NCBI RefSeq assembly: GCF_902167145.1 | Contig: NC_050099.1 | Coordinates: forward strand, 7,764,434-7,828,433 | Origin: Zea mays | Lineage: Eukaryota; Streptophyta; Magnoliopsida; Poales; Poaceae | DNA: 64,000 nucleotides | Direction: 5' to 3' | Part shown: positions 11,488 to 22,695 of the stretch, in pieces | Layout: each line of letters starts with the position of its first letter | Position numbering within the stretch: position 1 is the first letter of the stretch | Translations under genes and position numbers: made by a program | The notes under the pieces: generated by a model | Told to the model about the DNA's origin: nothing | Database searches by the model: none | The model's input: the letters and a program-made list of their open reading frames with translations, nothing else

Positions 11488-11666
11488 TTTATTAAGAATG
11501 TCGGTCATGTCAAAACCGACGTTCTTAATAAAGTAAGAACGTCGGCGAAACTGTGGTTGACGTTCTTATTAAAGTAAGAACGTTGGTCGTGGCTTAGCCA
11601 ACGTTCATTGTCGTAAGTGCGTTAGCCATAGAAACCGACGTTCTTAATCCAGTTAAGAACGACGGT
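11488..11666. repeat. CACTA right subterminal repeats
   Basis: Four to six copies of TAAGAACGTCGG and its complement, several arranged as CCGACGTTCTTA and TAAGAACGTCGG pairs about 10 bp apart. The motif is the same as at 355-620. Confidence 0.78.
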
Positions 11667-11667
11667 A

Positions 11668-11696
11668 CCGATGTTTTTTTCCTTTTTTCTGTAGTG
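11668..11696 (-). repeat. CACTA right terminal inverted repeat
   Basis: Ends CTTTTTTCTGTAGTG at 11696. It is the reverse complement of 322-351 with mismatches in the homopurine run. Confidence 0.85.
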
Positions 11697-12286
11697 GTTG
11701 TGATTTACATGAAAATTTAAGGGGTTAGTATATTATCTATATATCATCATAGCATGTGGGTAATTTGGTGCAAATTTATATTTAACTTAGATAATGTTTT
11801 TATTGGCATAGCTAGGTAATTTAAATAGAGTAATAGGTTACTTTATGCTGGTAATTATTTACAAAAAAAAAACAAAATAGATGCAATGACAATTATGGTC
11901 TACATAATGGATAGCTAGATGCTTCTAATTAGAGAACATGTGAAGTGGGAAATATACAATAAAGTATTCGCAAATATGTAGTTACGTAGTAACAACTTGC
12001 TACGTAGGCGACAGTAAGAACTCTGTGCAAGCCAAGACATTGAGTTTGAGTCTGAAAAAACACACATTTTATTTTCTTTAGCATCAATTCAAACAAACTA
12101 GCAAACAACAAATAAAAACAATAGCACACCAAACATGAAAAGAAGTGGCGTAAAACAAACCTACACATAGAGATGAAATCCGTGGGTTCAAGAACCACTA
12201 AAATTATAGCTAAAACGTGAAAAATATAGCAAAAACAAGTTTTTTAGGTTCATTTTATATTTAAAAACAAATTCTAGGGACTAAAA
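11697..12286. other. AT-rich spacer, nothing recognised
   Basis: About 590 bp of AT-rich DNA without credible coding content or repeats shared with the rest of the window. Confidence 0.5.
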
Positions 12287-13222
12287 TGTGATACCCAAGG
12301 ACCTATGCATAAGTTTGTATACAAGCACAGGGGCTTTATGTCATGTTCGGTGAATGTGTTGTTTGCTTATTCTGGAGTTGGGCCGTGGACCGTATTAGCG
12401 TATTAATTCAGTTGCAAAGTATGTTCTGGAGTCTGTAATGAGCTGGCGAATATCCATGCTATATATTTTGAACAGAGCCGAGTGGGCTGAGCATCGAATA
12501 ACAGAAAGCAAAATAGAATCGTAACCACCTTACCTCGAGTTGTTGTGTGTTGCTGTCCCTTCGACGACCTCACGTCCCGGTGGTGGCTCGCCGGCGGCCA
12601 CTGGTTGTCTCACTTTAGTGTAAAAACCTGAGGGACTGGACCCCGGATTTGGTATTTTATTAAAAGTCTAGGGTCTCTCTCCAATTGGAATAACTCGAGG
12701 TTTGATAGTTCGAGGGGTCGCAGGGATCCGTATTTATATTCTGGAAGGAGCCCATGACAGCACAGCTATCTCGGCCACGGAGTTTGACTCAAACATGGTG
12801 GTGGCTGTTGAATCGGACACAGAGAAAAAAAAATTGGGCTCCAGGGTCCACAAGTCAGCGACTATGAACGTGCGTGCGTGCACCGGAGCGAGAGTCCGAA
12901 TGTACACCTATACATCAGGTGGCCCACGCGGTTGTGAACAGAGGAGAGAGGGGCTGGGCCAAGGTGACAGTGCTGGCCCATGGAGCTACAAGTTTCTTCT
13001 CTCTCTATTTTCAGTTTTGAATTCCAAATCAAATTCAACCGAAAATTGAATTTCAAATTCAAGCTTCCACAATCAAAATAGTGCTTCCAGCATGAAGTGC
13101 ACGCAAAAGTAATTATTTACCAAAAATGTATTGGATACTTGATCCATATAAAAGCACTTTAACTTAAATAATTATTTGGAGAATTTACTTAGGTTCTATA
13201 ATGAAATATTTTGGGTAATACA
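12287..13222 (+). repeat. Candidate solo or truncated LTR (chromovirus type)
   Basis: Begins TGTGATACCC and ends GGGTAATACA, imperfect inverted termini (8 of 10) like those of the long-LTR element at 3706. The inner part holds alternating GAATTCAAATT/TTGAATTTC runs (about 13015-13065), common in chromovirus LTRs. The flanking pentamers TAAAA and TCATC do not match, and neither a PBS nor a PPT is adjacent. It may therefore be truncated rather than a true solo LTR. Confidence 0.4.
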
Positions 13223-13932
13223 TCATCCTTCTGTGGGAGAGAGATACCCACTGGGTCCTTATGAACACAGAAACGCTTCATGGGCCACCTGATAGGCCTC
13301 CCGACGGCTTGCCTAGCAAGATATGCCCTCGGATCACAACCAGGCCGGACGAGCTCGACCCAAGGAAACAGAGATCGGACGTCCGAGTTATGCGAAGACC
13401 AAAACACCGATATCTCGCGCGAAGAGGTTGTGCACACCTGAAGGGCTAAACACTCGGTGTTAACTCGGCTGAGGAAGCGACTGAACTCCGGATAAGCAGG
13501 AATGCATGCCACGTTAAAAGATGATTCAGGTAGAGTTAGATAGCGATCACAACTTGTAAAGGGATAACCCTCTGGTCATCTATATAAGGCCAAGGGGTAC
13601 CCCTACAAAAGCATCTCATCTTGTCACATCCTAGCACCACCACATAGCTCATTAGCCCTCCTGTAGCAACCACACGCTACTAGATCGACAAGAGAACTCA
13701 TCCTCCAGCACCCTCAGCTCACCTGTAATCCGTGTACATCAGTGAAATTCCAATGCACAGCCTCGACATGAAGTAGGGTGTTACGTATTCTAGCAGCCTG
13801 GACCTATATAAATCCTCGTGTGATCTAACGTGCTCCTGCACGTACCATCGAGTCGCAACCAACGACGCCGTCCTACTCAAAAGCATCACGTGGGGAACCC
13901 CGTTGTGCGCAGTCGGGTCATAAACACCGACA
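13223..13932 (+). repeat. LTR of plus-strand gypsy fragment E, 5' edge unresolved
   Basis: The 3' edge is clear: the sequence ends ACACCGACA at 13932 and is followed by a PBS. A TATATAAGG box at 13581-13588 fits an LTR promoter, with roughly 300 bp of R-U5 downstream. The left edge lies between about 13223 and 13240 but no TG terminus stands out. No matching second LTR was found in the window. Confidence 0.65.
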
Positions 13933-13933
13933 T

Positions 13934-13952
13934 CTAGCGCGCTAGGTAGGGG
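13934..13952 (+). promoter_or_regulatory. Primer binding site region of element E
   Basis: CTAGCGCGCTAGGTAGGGGG follows the LTR by one or two bases. The minus-strand element D has a related sequence, ACACGCCAGGTAAGGGG, next to its LTR. The shared CGC.AGGTA.GGGG core suggests the same tRNA primer; I have not identified which tRNA. Confidence 0.6.
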
Positions 13953-13970
13953 GTGTGACGTTGATCCACG

Positions 13971-15162
13971 ATGACTCCATGGATATCATCTTCAACACCC
14001 CAGTCACCTTCCATGCTTTGGTAGGTGTACTACTTTGGATCCCTCTCCTCCATTGCAGATCAAGAAGGCGTCATGCACCGCATCGCGGATCCATTCGAGA
14101 AAATATCTTCTCCGATGGCACCAATTGCGGGGGTGGGTTCATCACACCTGACTCCAGCGAGAACTACGCTGATGAACACTAAGGCTCGAAAACCTCAACC
14201 AACTTCCGCCCCACGCAGGATTGCGCTTGCATTGGGCGGACCCAGTCAGTACAAGGAGATGCGCCACACCCTGCGTAATTGTAGGGACTTCAAGAACTCA
14301 GTCGACCATGGTCAACCATTCCAACCGCTGTCGCCGCCCCCGCCACAAGGAGAACCAGTCATACAAGAACAACCACCGCAACATGATGGGGTGGTGGCGG
14401 CGCCTTTCCGCGCATTGGTAGGGAGGTCAATGTCATCTTTGGGGGCCATGGGTCCCAGGAGAGCAAAAGGCAGGAGAAGCTCACCGACCGGTAGGTCCTA
14501 GTGGCAACCCATAGTGCCCCGACGCTGTATCGATGGTCGGAGCACTCCATCACGTTCAATCGAGCCAACCAGTGGCTTAACTTTGATCACCTCGATAAGT
14601 ATCCTCTGCTTGTCAACCCTATGATCTAAGAGAGTCGGGTCAAGAAGGTTCTAGTGGATGGCAATAGCAGCATCAATGTCACCTTCGCCAGAACACTCCA
14701 AGCCTTGGGGATCCTGACTACCGACCTCATTGAGATGTATACCCCATTCTTTGGCATTGTACCGACTAAAGGAGAGTACTCGCTAGAGCACCTCTTCATG
14801 CCATTCACCTTCGACGCTCTAGAAAACTACCGAACCGAGTTCCTGCGCTTCGAGGTAGCTTGGTTTGAGTGAGGGTACAACACCATCATCGGGAGACTGG
14901 GACTGGCCAAGCTTATGGCCATCCCGCACTACCCATACATGATACTCAAGATGCCTGGACCTCAGGGCATCATCACCGTCTGGGCCGATTTCCAAGGAGC
15001 TGCAGAGTGCTTTCAGGGGGCTATCCAAACGGCCCTCACTGCCGGACCCTCAGTAGCACCTACAACGACAAACATCGACACATCGCCAGGGGATGACCTC
15101 ACAATCCCCACAAATGAAGCATCTACCGCTACCACCATGCGGCTAGCCGAAGAAACCAAAGG
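13971..15162 (+). pseudogene. Element E gag remnant and aspartic protease (Ty3/gypsy)
   Basis: A start at ATG 13971 is followed by a badly shortened gag. Its C-terminal part is recognisable at 14170-14370 (TLRNCRDFKNSV, then QPFQPLSPPPPQ). After a frame change, 14520-15130 encodes the protease region: KKVLVDGNSSIN carries the active-site Asp, followed by FFGIVPTKGEYSL, NYRTEFLRFEVAWF and GLAKLMAIPHYPYMILKMPG, a block typical of maize gypsy polyproteins between protease and RT. Stops interrupt at about 14627 and 14870. Homology ends near 15163 (AEETKG), exactly where the reverse transcriptase should start. The gag core and all of RT, RNase H and integrase are missing. Confidence 0.75.
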
Positions 15163-15983
15163 CCGTGTCTCAGGGGGAGGCCCTCGCAACAGAGCTCCGG
15201 GCCAAGCTGAGTGCCCTGGACAAGATCCTAGAAGAGCAGCGGATCCAGCAGACCACGACTGTGGAGAGGCTGCAAAAGTTGCAGCAAGAGCTCGAGGGCA
15301 AGGCCAGCGATGCCGCCCACGCCGAGGAAAGACTCAAGGCAAAGGAGCAGTCCCTGGGCAGGCGGGAGACGGACCTCGCCAGGCGGGAGACGGATCTCTC
15401 CAGGCGGGAGACGGATCGCATCTTCCGGGAAGAAATGTTGACCCGGTGAGGCGAGATGCTGGCCGAGCACGAGCTAGAGGCGGAGAAGAAGGAAAAGGAC
15501 ATAGAGGAGCGGATCCGGCAGTTCCAGGCGGCGTAGGCGGCACCGGGCCCCCAGGCGGTGGAGGCCACCAGGAAGGCTCTTGAAGACCTTCAGGCGGAGC
15601 ATCGCGCCAGGGTCCAGCGCATCGCCGCATGGGCCAGCGAGGCGAGCACGACACTGGTGCCGGTAGGGATGAGTCCCATCCCGATGTCGGAGCTGCTGAT
15701 ATCCATCTCCGACGTGCTCCCAGTGCTGGACTCCGTCGCAGATCGCCTCCGACGCCTGGACCAGATTCTTGGTGCCCGCCTGGAGGCTAAGGGCGGTAGG
15801 CTCTGCCGAGCGGTGATTGAGTATATCTTGACGTGCTTCTAGAGCCATGACTCAGCCATATCCTTGGAGCCGGTGATCGCTAGTCCGGTGGCTGACACTG
15901 AAGACGCCGCCCGGGAGGGCGTACAAGACGCCGTGGAGCTGGGGGCCGAGCGCTTCCAGCGGGATCCTGCTGATGACGAGTAG
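15163..15983 (+). pseudogene. Coiled-coil additional ORF of element D (C-terminal part)
   Basis: One frame runs from 15165 to the TAG at 15981-15983, broken by TGA 15447, TAG 15534 and TAG 15840. Residues 1-125 are a charged coiled coil with an exact heptamer repeat, RRETDLA/RRETDLS/RRETDRI (15363-15420). A conserved tail follows, including VLPVLDSVADRLRRLDQILG, CRAVIEYILTCF and SLEPVIASPVADTEDAAREG. I recognise this as the C-terminal region of the same maize retroelement additional-ORF family whose N-terminal domain is at 1985 and 51740. It lies on the opposite strand to D's pol and converges with it. The N-terminal half is missing, replaced by element E. A sense-strand ORF of E is the alternative, but the order pol, repeats, antisense ORF matches the zeon-like element. 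Confidence 0.6.
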
Positions 15984-16405
15984 TTGTACGTGCAGAGATA
16001 AATCCAGGGTCCACCTGGGGTGTAGCTTGTAATAATTTTTGGTTTTGTAAGACACTTTTGAGAACTATTAATTTAATAGCGTTAGAACTTATCTGTATGC
16101 TATTTGTGTTCGCTGTATGTAGCGTTAGCACCTTCTCTTTGGTACTTGGCCCCCCTAGGATGTAGGCTCGACGTGTCGAGGCTGGATACCAGTATATCTA
16201 AGGGAAAATTAGTTGCTCGGTCCCTAGGAGGTAGTCTCTACAGTTTGAGACGACCTGTGTCTGGATTGGGACCTGGACCTGCACACAGCTTCAGCTTTGA
16301 AGTGTTAGTAGCACACCCATAGGACCCATCGTCTGATATTCGCCATCCTTTGATTCATGCAACAAGACCTGCAGGATTTAGTCTGGGAAGCCAAGTCGTA
16401 TGCCC
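15984..16405. other. Spacer after the D additional ORF
   Basis: Holds a TTGTAATAATTTTTGG stretch and moderately AT-rich DNA, probably the 3' untranslated part of the plus-strand ORF. No other feature seen. Confidence 0.4.
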
Positions 16406-16745
16406 GGACCCCCTGAATCATAGTTCCAAATACTAGGACACCCGTCGTAGAGTGGTGGAGCGTGCAGGCTTAGGGTACGGTACCAAACTAAGCGGCTACA
16501 CAGCTCCGGACCACCCCAGGAGATGTATATCCATTCTCTAGAACCGGACCCTAGGTTGCCGAACCCACAGGACTATAGTTCGAAATACTAGGGTGCCCGT
16601 CCCAGAGCGGTGGAGCGTGCAGGCTTAGGGTACGGAACCAAACTAAGCGGCTACACAGCTCCGGACCACCCCAGGGAACGAGCGCCCATTCTCTAGAACT
16701 GGCCCCTAGGCTGTCGGACCCCCTGCCTTTGTAGAGGGGTCCTAA
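16406..16745. repeat. 155 bp tandem repeat, two full units and a partial
   Basis: Units 16406-16560 and 16561-16715 share long identical blocks such as GGAGCGTGCAGGCTTAGGG and GCGGCTACACAGCTCC. A third unit starts at 16716 with GGACCCCCTG and fades after about 30 bp. The array sits between the 3' ends of two convergent genes. Confidence 0.85.
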
Positions 16746-17017
16746 ACTGCAAACCTGGCTACTCAATTCGAATGTCATCATATCAGCAAGGGTGGGAAAC
16801 TATATGGGTGGGTTAGATAAAAAATAACGGTTGTAAACTGAAGCAGAATAAAACCATCACAAAAGCAAATCTGGGGGGTGAATCTTTTCCTTATAACTTG
16901 ATATACATGAGTGTAGGCCAACAGACCGTGTTTATGAGGGCGGACCTCACCGGATTGACGTACATATATGCACAACCTAGTTACAAAGGAAGAAAACTGA
17001 ATTCACCAATGTTGCTT

Positions 17018-17432
17018 TTATGGGTAAAACTTACAGAGATGCTCTATGTTCCAGGGATTGGAAAGAGGCACTCCTTCAGTCGTGTCAAGGCGGACACACC
17101 CGGGTCGGCATATTTCCTTCACCTTGAAGGGTCCCTCCCAGCTAGGGGAGAGTTTGTGGAGCCCTTCTCGGTTCAGTACTCGCCTTAGGACCAGGTCCCC
17201 GATCCCGAGCTCCCTACTATGCACGAACCATTGGTGGTAGCACCTGAGCGCTTGGTTGTATCGTGCATTTCGGATCACCGCTCGCCATTTGCGCTCGTCG
17301 ATGAAGTCCACATCCTCACGCCATAGCTGTTCCTACATAGACTCATCGAAAGATTGTATCCGTGGGGAGCCCATAATGATTTACGGGGGAAGGCAGGCTT
17401 CGGCCCCATAGACCAGGAAGAACGGGGTCTCC
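17018..17432 (-). pseudogene. Element D integrase, C-terminal part
   Basis: On the minus strand the frame reads TPFFLVYGAEACLPP, then DERKWRAVIRNARYNQAL, LGIGDLVLRRV and KLSPSWEGPFKV, ending PWNIEHLCKFYP and TAA at 17018. SWEGPFKV is the GPY/F-type C-terminal motif of gypsy integrases. Two stops lie between the PP of ACLPP and the EQLWRED block. Element A inserted just before TPFFLVYG; the frame continues directly at 26400 when A and one TCTCC copy are ignored. Confidence 0.88.
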
Positions 17433-18693
17433 TGAGAGCACCTAGAGGGGGGGTGAATAGGTGATCCTGTAAACTTCCAAACTTAAGCCACAAAACTTTG
17501 ATTAAGTGTTAGCACAGTTAATGCCAAGTGGCTAGAGAGAAGATCTTGCACAATAGGATAATCACACGGAGTTTAACACAGAGAAGACACAGTGATTTAT
17601 CCCGTGGTTCGGCCAAGTACAAAACTTGCCTACTCCACGTTGTGGCGTCCCAACGGACGAGAGTTGCACTCAACTCCTCTCAAGTGATCCAATGATCAAC
17701 TTGAATACCACAGTGTTATGCTTTTCCTTTCAATTTCCCGTTTACGAGGAATCTCCACAACTTGGAGTCTCTCGCCCTTACACTTGAGATTCAACAAGAA
17801 ATACGGAGTAAGGGAGGGAAGCAACACACACAAATCCACAGCAAAATGCGCACACACACGGCCAAGAATCGAGCTCAAAAAGACTATCTCAAAGTTCTCA
17901 CTAGAACGGAGCTCGAATCACTTAGAATGACAAACGAATGCGCAAAGACTGAGTGTGGATGATCAAGAATGCTCTAAGGTTGCTTGGTGTGCTCCTCCAT
18001 GCGCCTAGGGGTCCCTTTTATAGCCCTAAGGCAGCTAGGAGCCGTTGAGAGCAATTCCAGAAGGCCAAACTTGCCTTCTGTCGTCGGGTGCACCGGACAG
18101 TCCGGTGCACACCGGACACTGTCCGGTGCCCGATTTCCTTCCTTAAACAGCGCAGTCGACCGTTGCAGATGCGGGAGCCGTTGGCGCACCGGACAGCACC
18201 GGACATGTCCGGTGCACACCGGACAGTCCGGTGCCCCTTCCCGACCGTTGGCTCAGCCACGTGTCCCGCGCAGATCGCGTGGTCGACCGTTGGCCCAGTC
18301 GACCGTTGGCTCACCGGACAGTCCGGTGCACACCGGACAGTCCGGTGAATTTTAGCCGTACGCCGTCGGCGAATTCCCGAGAGCGGCCTGTTCGGCCGAG
18401 GCAGCCTGGCGCACCGGACACTGTCCGGTGCACCACCGGACAGTCCGGTGCCCCAGACCGAAACAGCCCCTTGGCTGTACACAGCCACCTTTTTCTTTTT
18501 CTTTTTCTTCCTGTTTCCAATACTTAGACAAGTATATTAGTACACAAAACCAATGTACTAAGACTTAGAAACATACCTTTGCTCTTGATTTGCACTTTGT
18601 TCATCCATTGCATGAATTCACATTTTAAGCACTTGAGTTGGCACTCAATCACCAAAATACTTAGAAATGGCCCAAGGGCACATTTCCCTTTCA
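17433..18693 (-). repeat. 3' LTR of element A
   Basis: On the plus strand it runs from TGAGAGCACCTAG to CATTTCCCTTTCA. A TATAAAAGGGACCCC promoter core (minus strand) is near 18010-18025. Seven or more CACCGGACAGTCCGGTG-type palindromes occupy 18090-18450. Compared with the 5' LTR it carries a 10 bp-class indel within a palindrome. Confidence 0.92.
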
Positions 18694-19481
18694 ATCTCCC
18701 CCTTTTTGGTGATTTATGCCAACACAACATAAAGCAACTAGAACGAGTGCAAAATCACTTCAAATAAAACTCAAATTGATTTTGATTCAATTTTGGCATA
18801 TATGGATCATCCTTTGCCACCACTTGGTTTGTTTTTGAAATCAAACTCAAATCTCTATCTCTAAGTCAAACACACATGTTAAAGCATATAGAGAGTTATT
18901 CCAAAAGAGATTGATCAAAGATTTCAAAAACTCCCCCTATTTCCCATAATCACCACTTCTCCCCACAAGAAGCCAACTTTTGACAAGAGACACAATAAAA
19001 GAATTTTGTTAAAACAAAAAGCTCTATTCTACTATTTTCAAAATCTCTCAAGTGGCAGCTGATCCATTTATTTCTTTGGCCTTTATTTTCTCCCCCTTTG
19101 GCATCAAGCACCAAAACGGGATCAATCTTGGCCCTTTAACCCCATTGCCTCAACAAAATCTTCAATAAGAGTACAAAGAGGCAATAAGAGTCTAAAGATG
19201 AACTTGGAATAAGTTACCCTCTCATCGGAGTGCAGTGGAAGTCTTTCATGGTCCAAGTCCACCTTTTCCCTTTCAATTCACCTTCGAGACTAAATCAAGC
19301 AAACTCAAGCAAATGGTTAGTCTCAAAGGGTCAAGTTGTAACATATCTCCCCCTAAACATGTGCATCACTTTGCAACGGACTTGTGAGGTCCAGGGAGTG
19401 TTTGTACAACTTGAGCACCACAATAAGCAACAAAATGCAGAATGAACCTGATCAAGGGCATAAACACATGTATGCTATAAT
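18694..19481 (-). promoter_or_regulatory. 3' untranslated region with multiple polypurine tracts, element A
   Basis: The PPT proper (18694-18710) reads CCAAAAAGGGGGAGAT on the minus strand, directly next to the LTR. Further GGGGGAG motifs occur near 18931, 19091 and 19347. Repeated PPTs upstream of the 3' LTR are a recorded signature of Sireviruses. Confidence 0.8.
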
Positions 19482-22400
19482 TCAATCCAAGTTCCGCGAA
19501 TCTAAGACATTTAGCTCACTACGCAACCTGCAAAAGGTCTTCTCATCTAGAGGCTTAGTGAAGATATCGGCTAGCTGGTTCTCGGTGCTAACATGAAACA
19601 CTTCGATATCTCCCTTTTGCTGGTGGTCTCTCAAAAAGTGATGCCGGATGTCTATGTGCTTTGTGCGGCTGTGCTCAACAGGATTCTCCGCCATGCGGAT
19701 AGCACTCTCATTGTCACATAGGAGTGGGACTTTGCTCAGATTGTAGCCAAAATCCCGGAGGGTTTGCCTCATCCAAAGTAGTTGCGCGCAACACTGACCT
19801 GCGGCAACGTATTCGGCCTCAGCGGTGGATAGGGCAACGGAGGTTTGTTTCTTAGAGTTCCATGACACCAGGGACCTTCCTAAGAATTGGCACGTCCCTG
19901 ATGTACTCTTCCTATCGACCTTACATCCAGCATAGTCGGAGTCTGAGTATCCAACTAAGTCAAAGGTAGACCCTTTTGGATACCAGAGCCCGAAGCAAGG
20001 CGTAGTAACCAAATATCTAAGAATTCGCTTTACGGCCACTAAGTGACACTCCTTAGGATTGGATTGAAATCTAGCACACATGCATATGCTAAGCATAATA
20101 TCTGGTCTACTAGCACATAAGTAAAGCAAAGAACCTATCATTGACCGGTATGCTTTTTGATCAACAGACTTACCTCCTTTGTTGAGGTCGGTGTGTCCGT
20201 CGGTTCCCATCGGAGTCTTTGCGGGCTTGGCGTCCTTCATCCCAAACCGCTTTAGCAGATCTTGCGTGTACTTCGTTTGGGAGATGAAGTTTCCGTCCTT
20301 GAGTTGCTTCACTTGGAACCCAAGGAAGTAGTTCAATTCGCCCATCATCGACATCTCGAATTTCTGCGTCATCACCCTGCTAAACTCTTCACAAGACTTT
20401 TGGTTAGTAGAACCAAATATTATGTCATCGACATAAATTTGGCACACAAACAAATCACCATCACATGTCTTAGTAAAAAGAGTTGGATCGGCTTTCCCAA
20501 CCTTGAAAGCATTAGCAATTAGAAAGTCTCTAAGGCATTCATACCATGCTCTTGGGGCTTGCTTAAGTCCATAGAGCGCCTTAGAGAGCTTACACACGTG
20601 GTTGGGGTACCGTTCATCCTCGAAGCCAGGGGGTTGCTCCACGTACACCTCCTCCTTGATCGGCCCGTTGAGGAAAGCGCTCTTCACATCCATTTGGAAC
20701 AGCCTGAAAGAATGGTGAGCGGCATATGCTAGCAGGATACGAATAGACTCTAGCCTAGCCACAGGAGCAAAAGTCTCCTCGAAATCCAAACCTGCGACTT
20801 GGGCATAACCTTTTGCCACAAGTCGAGCCTTGTTTCTTGTCACCACCCCGTGCTCGTCCTGTTTGTTGCGGAACACCCACTTGGTTCCCACAACATTTTG
20901 CTTGGGACGAGGCACCAGTGTCCAAACTTCATTGCGCTTGAAGTTGTTGAGCTCCTCCTGCATGGCCAACACCCAGTCCAGATCTAGCAAGGCCTCCTCT
21001 ACCCTGAAAGGCTCAATAGAAGAGACAAAGGAGTAATGCTCACAAAAATTAACTAATCTAGATCGAGTAGTTACTCCCTTACTAATGTCACCCAAAATTT
21101 GGTCGACAGGATGATCCCTTTGAATCACCGCTCGGACTTGGGTTGGAGGTGCCGGTTGCGCATCTTCCTCAATCACATGATCATCTTGTGCTCCCCCTTG
21201 ATCACACGCCTCCTGTTGATGAACCTGTTCATCGTCTTGAGTTGAGGGTTGCACCATAGTTGAGGAAGAAGGTTGATCTTGCTCCAATTGTTCCTGTGGC
21301 CGCACTTCTCCAATCGCCATGGTTCGTATAGCGGCCGTCGGAACATCTTCTTCATCTACATCATCACAATCAACAACTTGCTCTCTTGGAGAGCCATTAG
21401 TCTCATCAAATACAACGTCGCTAGAGACTTCAACCAAACCCGATGATTTGTTGAAGACTCTATACGCCTTTGTATTTGAGTCATAACCTAACAAAAACCC
21501 TTCTACTGCTTTGGGAGCAAATTTAGAATTTCTACCCTTCTTCACTAGAATGTAGCACTTGCTCCCAAATACACGAAAGTACGATACATTGGGTTTGTTA
21601 CCGGTTAGAAGCTCATATGACGTCTTCTTGAGGAGGCGGTGAAGGTAGACCCTGTTGATGGCGTGGCAAGCCGTGTTCACGGCTTCCGACCAAAAACGCT
21701 CGGGGGTCTTGAACTCTCCAAGCATAGTCCTCGCCATGTCGATTAGCGTCCTGTTCTTCCTCTCTACCACACCATTTTGCTGTGGTGTGTAGGGAGCAGA
21801 GAACTCATGCTTGATCCCTTCCTCCTCAAGGAACTCCTCCACTTGAAGGTTCTTGAACTCGGACCCGTTGTCGCTCCTTATCTTCTTCACCTTGAGCTCA
21901 AACTCATTTTGAGCTCTCCTGAGGAAGCGCTTGAGGGTCCCTTGGGTTTCAGACTTATCCTGCAAAAAGAACACCCAAGTGAAGCGGGAAAAGTCATCAA
22001 CCATAACTAGACCATACTTACTCCCTCCTATGCTCAGATAGGCGACGGGTCCGAAGAGGTCCATATGCAGCAGCTCCAGGGGTCTTGAAGTGGTCATCAC
22101 ATTCTTGCTGTGATGTGCTCCTCCCACTTGTTTACCTGCTTGACAAGCTGCACAAGGTCTATCCTTTTCGAATTGCACGTTAGTCAAACCTATCACGTGT
22201 TCTCCCTTTAGAAGCTTGTGAAGGTTCTTCATCCCCACATGTGCTAAGCGGCGATGCCACAGCCAACCCATGCTAGTCTTAGCTATTAAGCATGCATCTA
22301 GACCGGCCTCTTCTTTTGCAAAATCAACTAAATAAAGTTTGCCGTCTAATACACCCTTAAAAGCTAGTGAACCATCACTTCTTCTAAAGACCGACACATC

Positions 22401-22688
22401 TACATTTGTAAATAGACAGTTATATCCCATATGACATAATTGACTAACAGATAGCAAATTATATCCAAGACTCTCTACTAAAAATACATTAGAGATAGAA
22501 TGCTCATTAGAAATTGCAATTTTACCTAACCCTTTTACCTTGCCTTGATTCCCATCACCGAATATAATTGAATCTTGGGAATCCTTATTCTTGACGTAGG
22601 AGGTGAACATCTTCTTCTCCCCCGTCATATGGTTTGTGCATCCGCTGTCGATAATCCAGCTTGAACCCCCGGATGCATAAACCTGCAA
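19482..22688 (-). CDS. Element A pol: protease, integrase, reverse transcriptase, RNase H
   Basis: 1,068 codons. Protease active site DSG is at residues 14-16 ([14 protein letters not shown]). The integrase zinc site uses H145, H150, C179 and C182, and its catalytic triad is D210, D273 and E309 ([23 protein letters not shown]). An acidic, Gln-rich linker spans about 430-520. RT has YVDDIIFG at 751-758. RNase H has D916 (YSDSDYAG), E957/E959 (STAEAEY) and D992 (LLCDNES). The protein ends [10 protein letters not shown]. The order protease-integrase-RT-RNase H is that of Ty1-copia. No ATG precedes the protease; the frame opens at the TTGCAGGTTTATGC junction, +1 relative to gag, so expression needs frameshifting, splicing or reinitiation. 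All catalytic residues are present. Confidence 0.95.
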   Translation of the reverse strand: MQVYASGGSSWIIDSGCTNHMTGEKKMFTSYVKNKDSQDSIIFGDGNQGKVKGLGKIAISNEHSISNVFLVESLGYNLLSVSQLCHMGYNCLFTNVDVSVFRRSDGSLAFKGVLDGKLYLVDFAKEEAGLDACLIAKTSMGWLWHRRLAHVGMKNLHKLLKGEHVIGLTNVQFEKDRPCAACQAGKQVGGAHHSKNVMTTSRPLELLHMDLFGPVAYLSIGGSKYGLVMVDDFSRFTWVFFLQDKSETQGTLKRFLRRAQNEFELKVKKIRSDNGSEFKNLQVEEFLEEEGIKHEFSAPYTPQQNGVVERKNRTLIDMARTMLGEFKTPERFWSEAVNTACHAINRVYLHRLLKKTSYELLTGNKPNVSYFRVFGSKCYILVKKGRNSKFAPKAVEGFLLGYDSNTKAYRVFNKSSGLVEVSSDVVFDETNGSPREQVVDCDDVDEEDVPTAAIRTMAIGEVRPQEQLEQDQPSSSTMVQPSTQDDEQVHQQEACDQGGAQDDHVIEEDAQPAPPTQVRAVIQRDHPVDQILGDISKGVTTRSRLVNFCEHYSFVSSIEPFRVEEALLDLDWVLAMQEELNNFKRNEVWTLVPRPKQNVVGTKWVFRNKQDEHGVVTRNKARLVAKGYAQVAGLDFEETFAPVARLESIRILLAYAAHHSFRLFQMDVKSAFLNGPIKEEVYVEQPPGFEDERYPNHVCKLSKALYGLKQAPRAWYECLRDFLIANAFKVGKADPTLFTKTCDGDLFVCQIYVDDIIFGSTNQKSCEEFSRVMTQKFEMSMMGELNYFLGFQVKQLKDGNFISQTKYTQDLLKRFGMKDAKPAKTPMGTDGHTDLNKGGKSVDQKAYRSMIGSLLYLCASRPDIMLSICMCARFQSNPKECHLVAVKRILRYLVTTPCFGLWYPKGSTFDLVGYSDSDYAGCKVDRKSTSGTCQFLGRSLVSWNSKKQTSVALSTAEAEYVAAGQCCAQLLWMRQTLRDFGYNLSKVPLLCDNESAIRMAENPVEHSRTKHIDIRHHFLRDHQQKGDIEVFHVSTENQLADIFTKPLDEKTFCRLRSELNVLDSRNLD

Positions 22689-22695
22689 GGCAAAT

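Larger units (their letters stand above)
322..11696 (-). mobile_element. Degenerate CACTA (En/Spm-like) DNA transposon with nested insertions
   Basis: The element opens with CACTACAGG at 322 and closes with CTGTAGTG at 11696. The outer 29-30 bp are imperfect inverted repeats with A-rich and T-rich runs. Inside each end lie short repeats of TAAGAACGTCGG in both orientations, the subterminal arrangement known for this superfamily. A TNP2-type transposase fragment on the minus strand at about 844-987 confirms the class and sets the direction. The flanking triplets are ATT (319-321) and GTT (11697-11699), so the expected 3 bp duplication matches only at two of three bases. Two insertions fill the interior: a rearranged Tat gypsy remnant from 996 and the long-LTR element 3706-10696. 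Without the long-LTR element the copy would be about 4.4 kb. It has no complete transposase and is non-autonomous. Confidence 0.8.

Noticed and set aside
14915..15583. 222-codon frame as one protein
   Set aside because: Its first third is genuine element E protease-linker sequence; after about 15163 it is an out-of-frame reading of the coiled-coil ORF.
18018..18527. Open frames rich in TGQSGAHRTVRC-type peptides in Sirevirus LTRs
   Set aside because: Produced by the CACCGGACAGTCCGGTG palindromes read in several frames on both strands; not coding.
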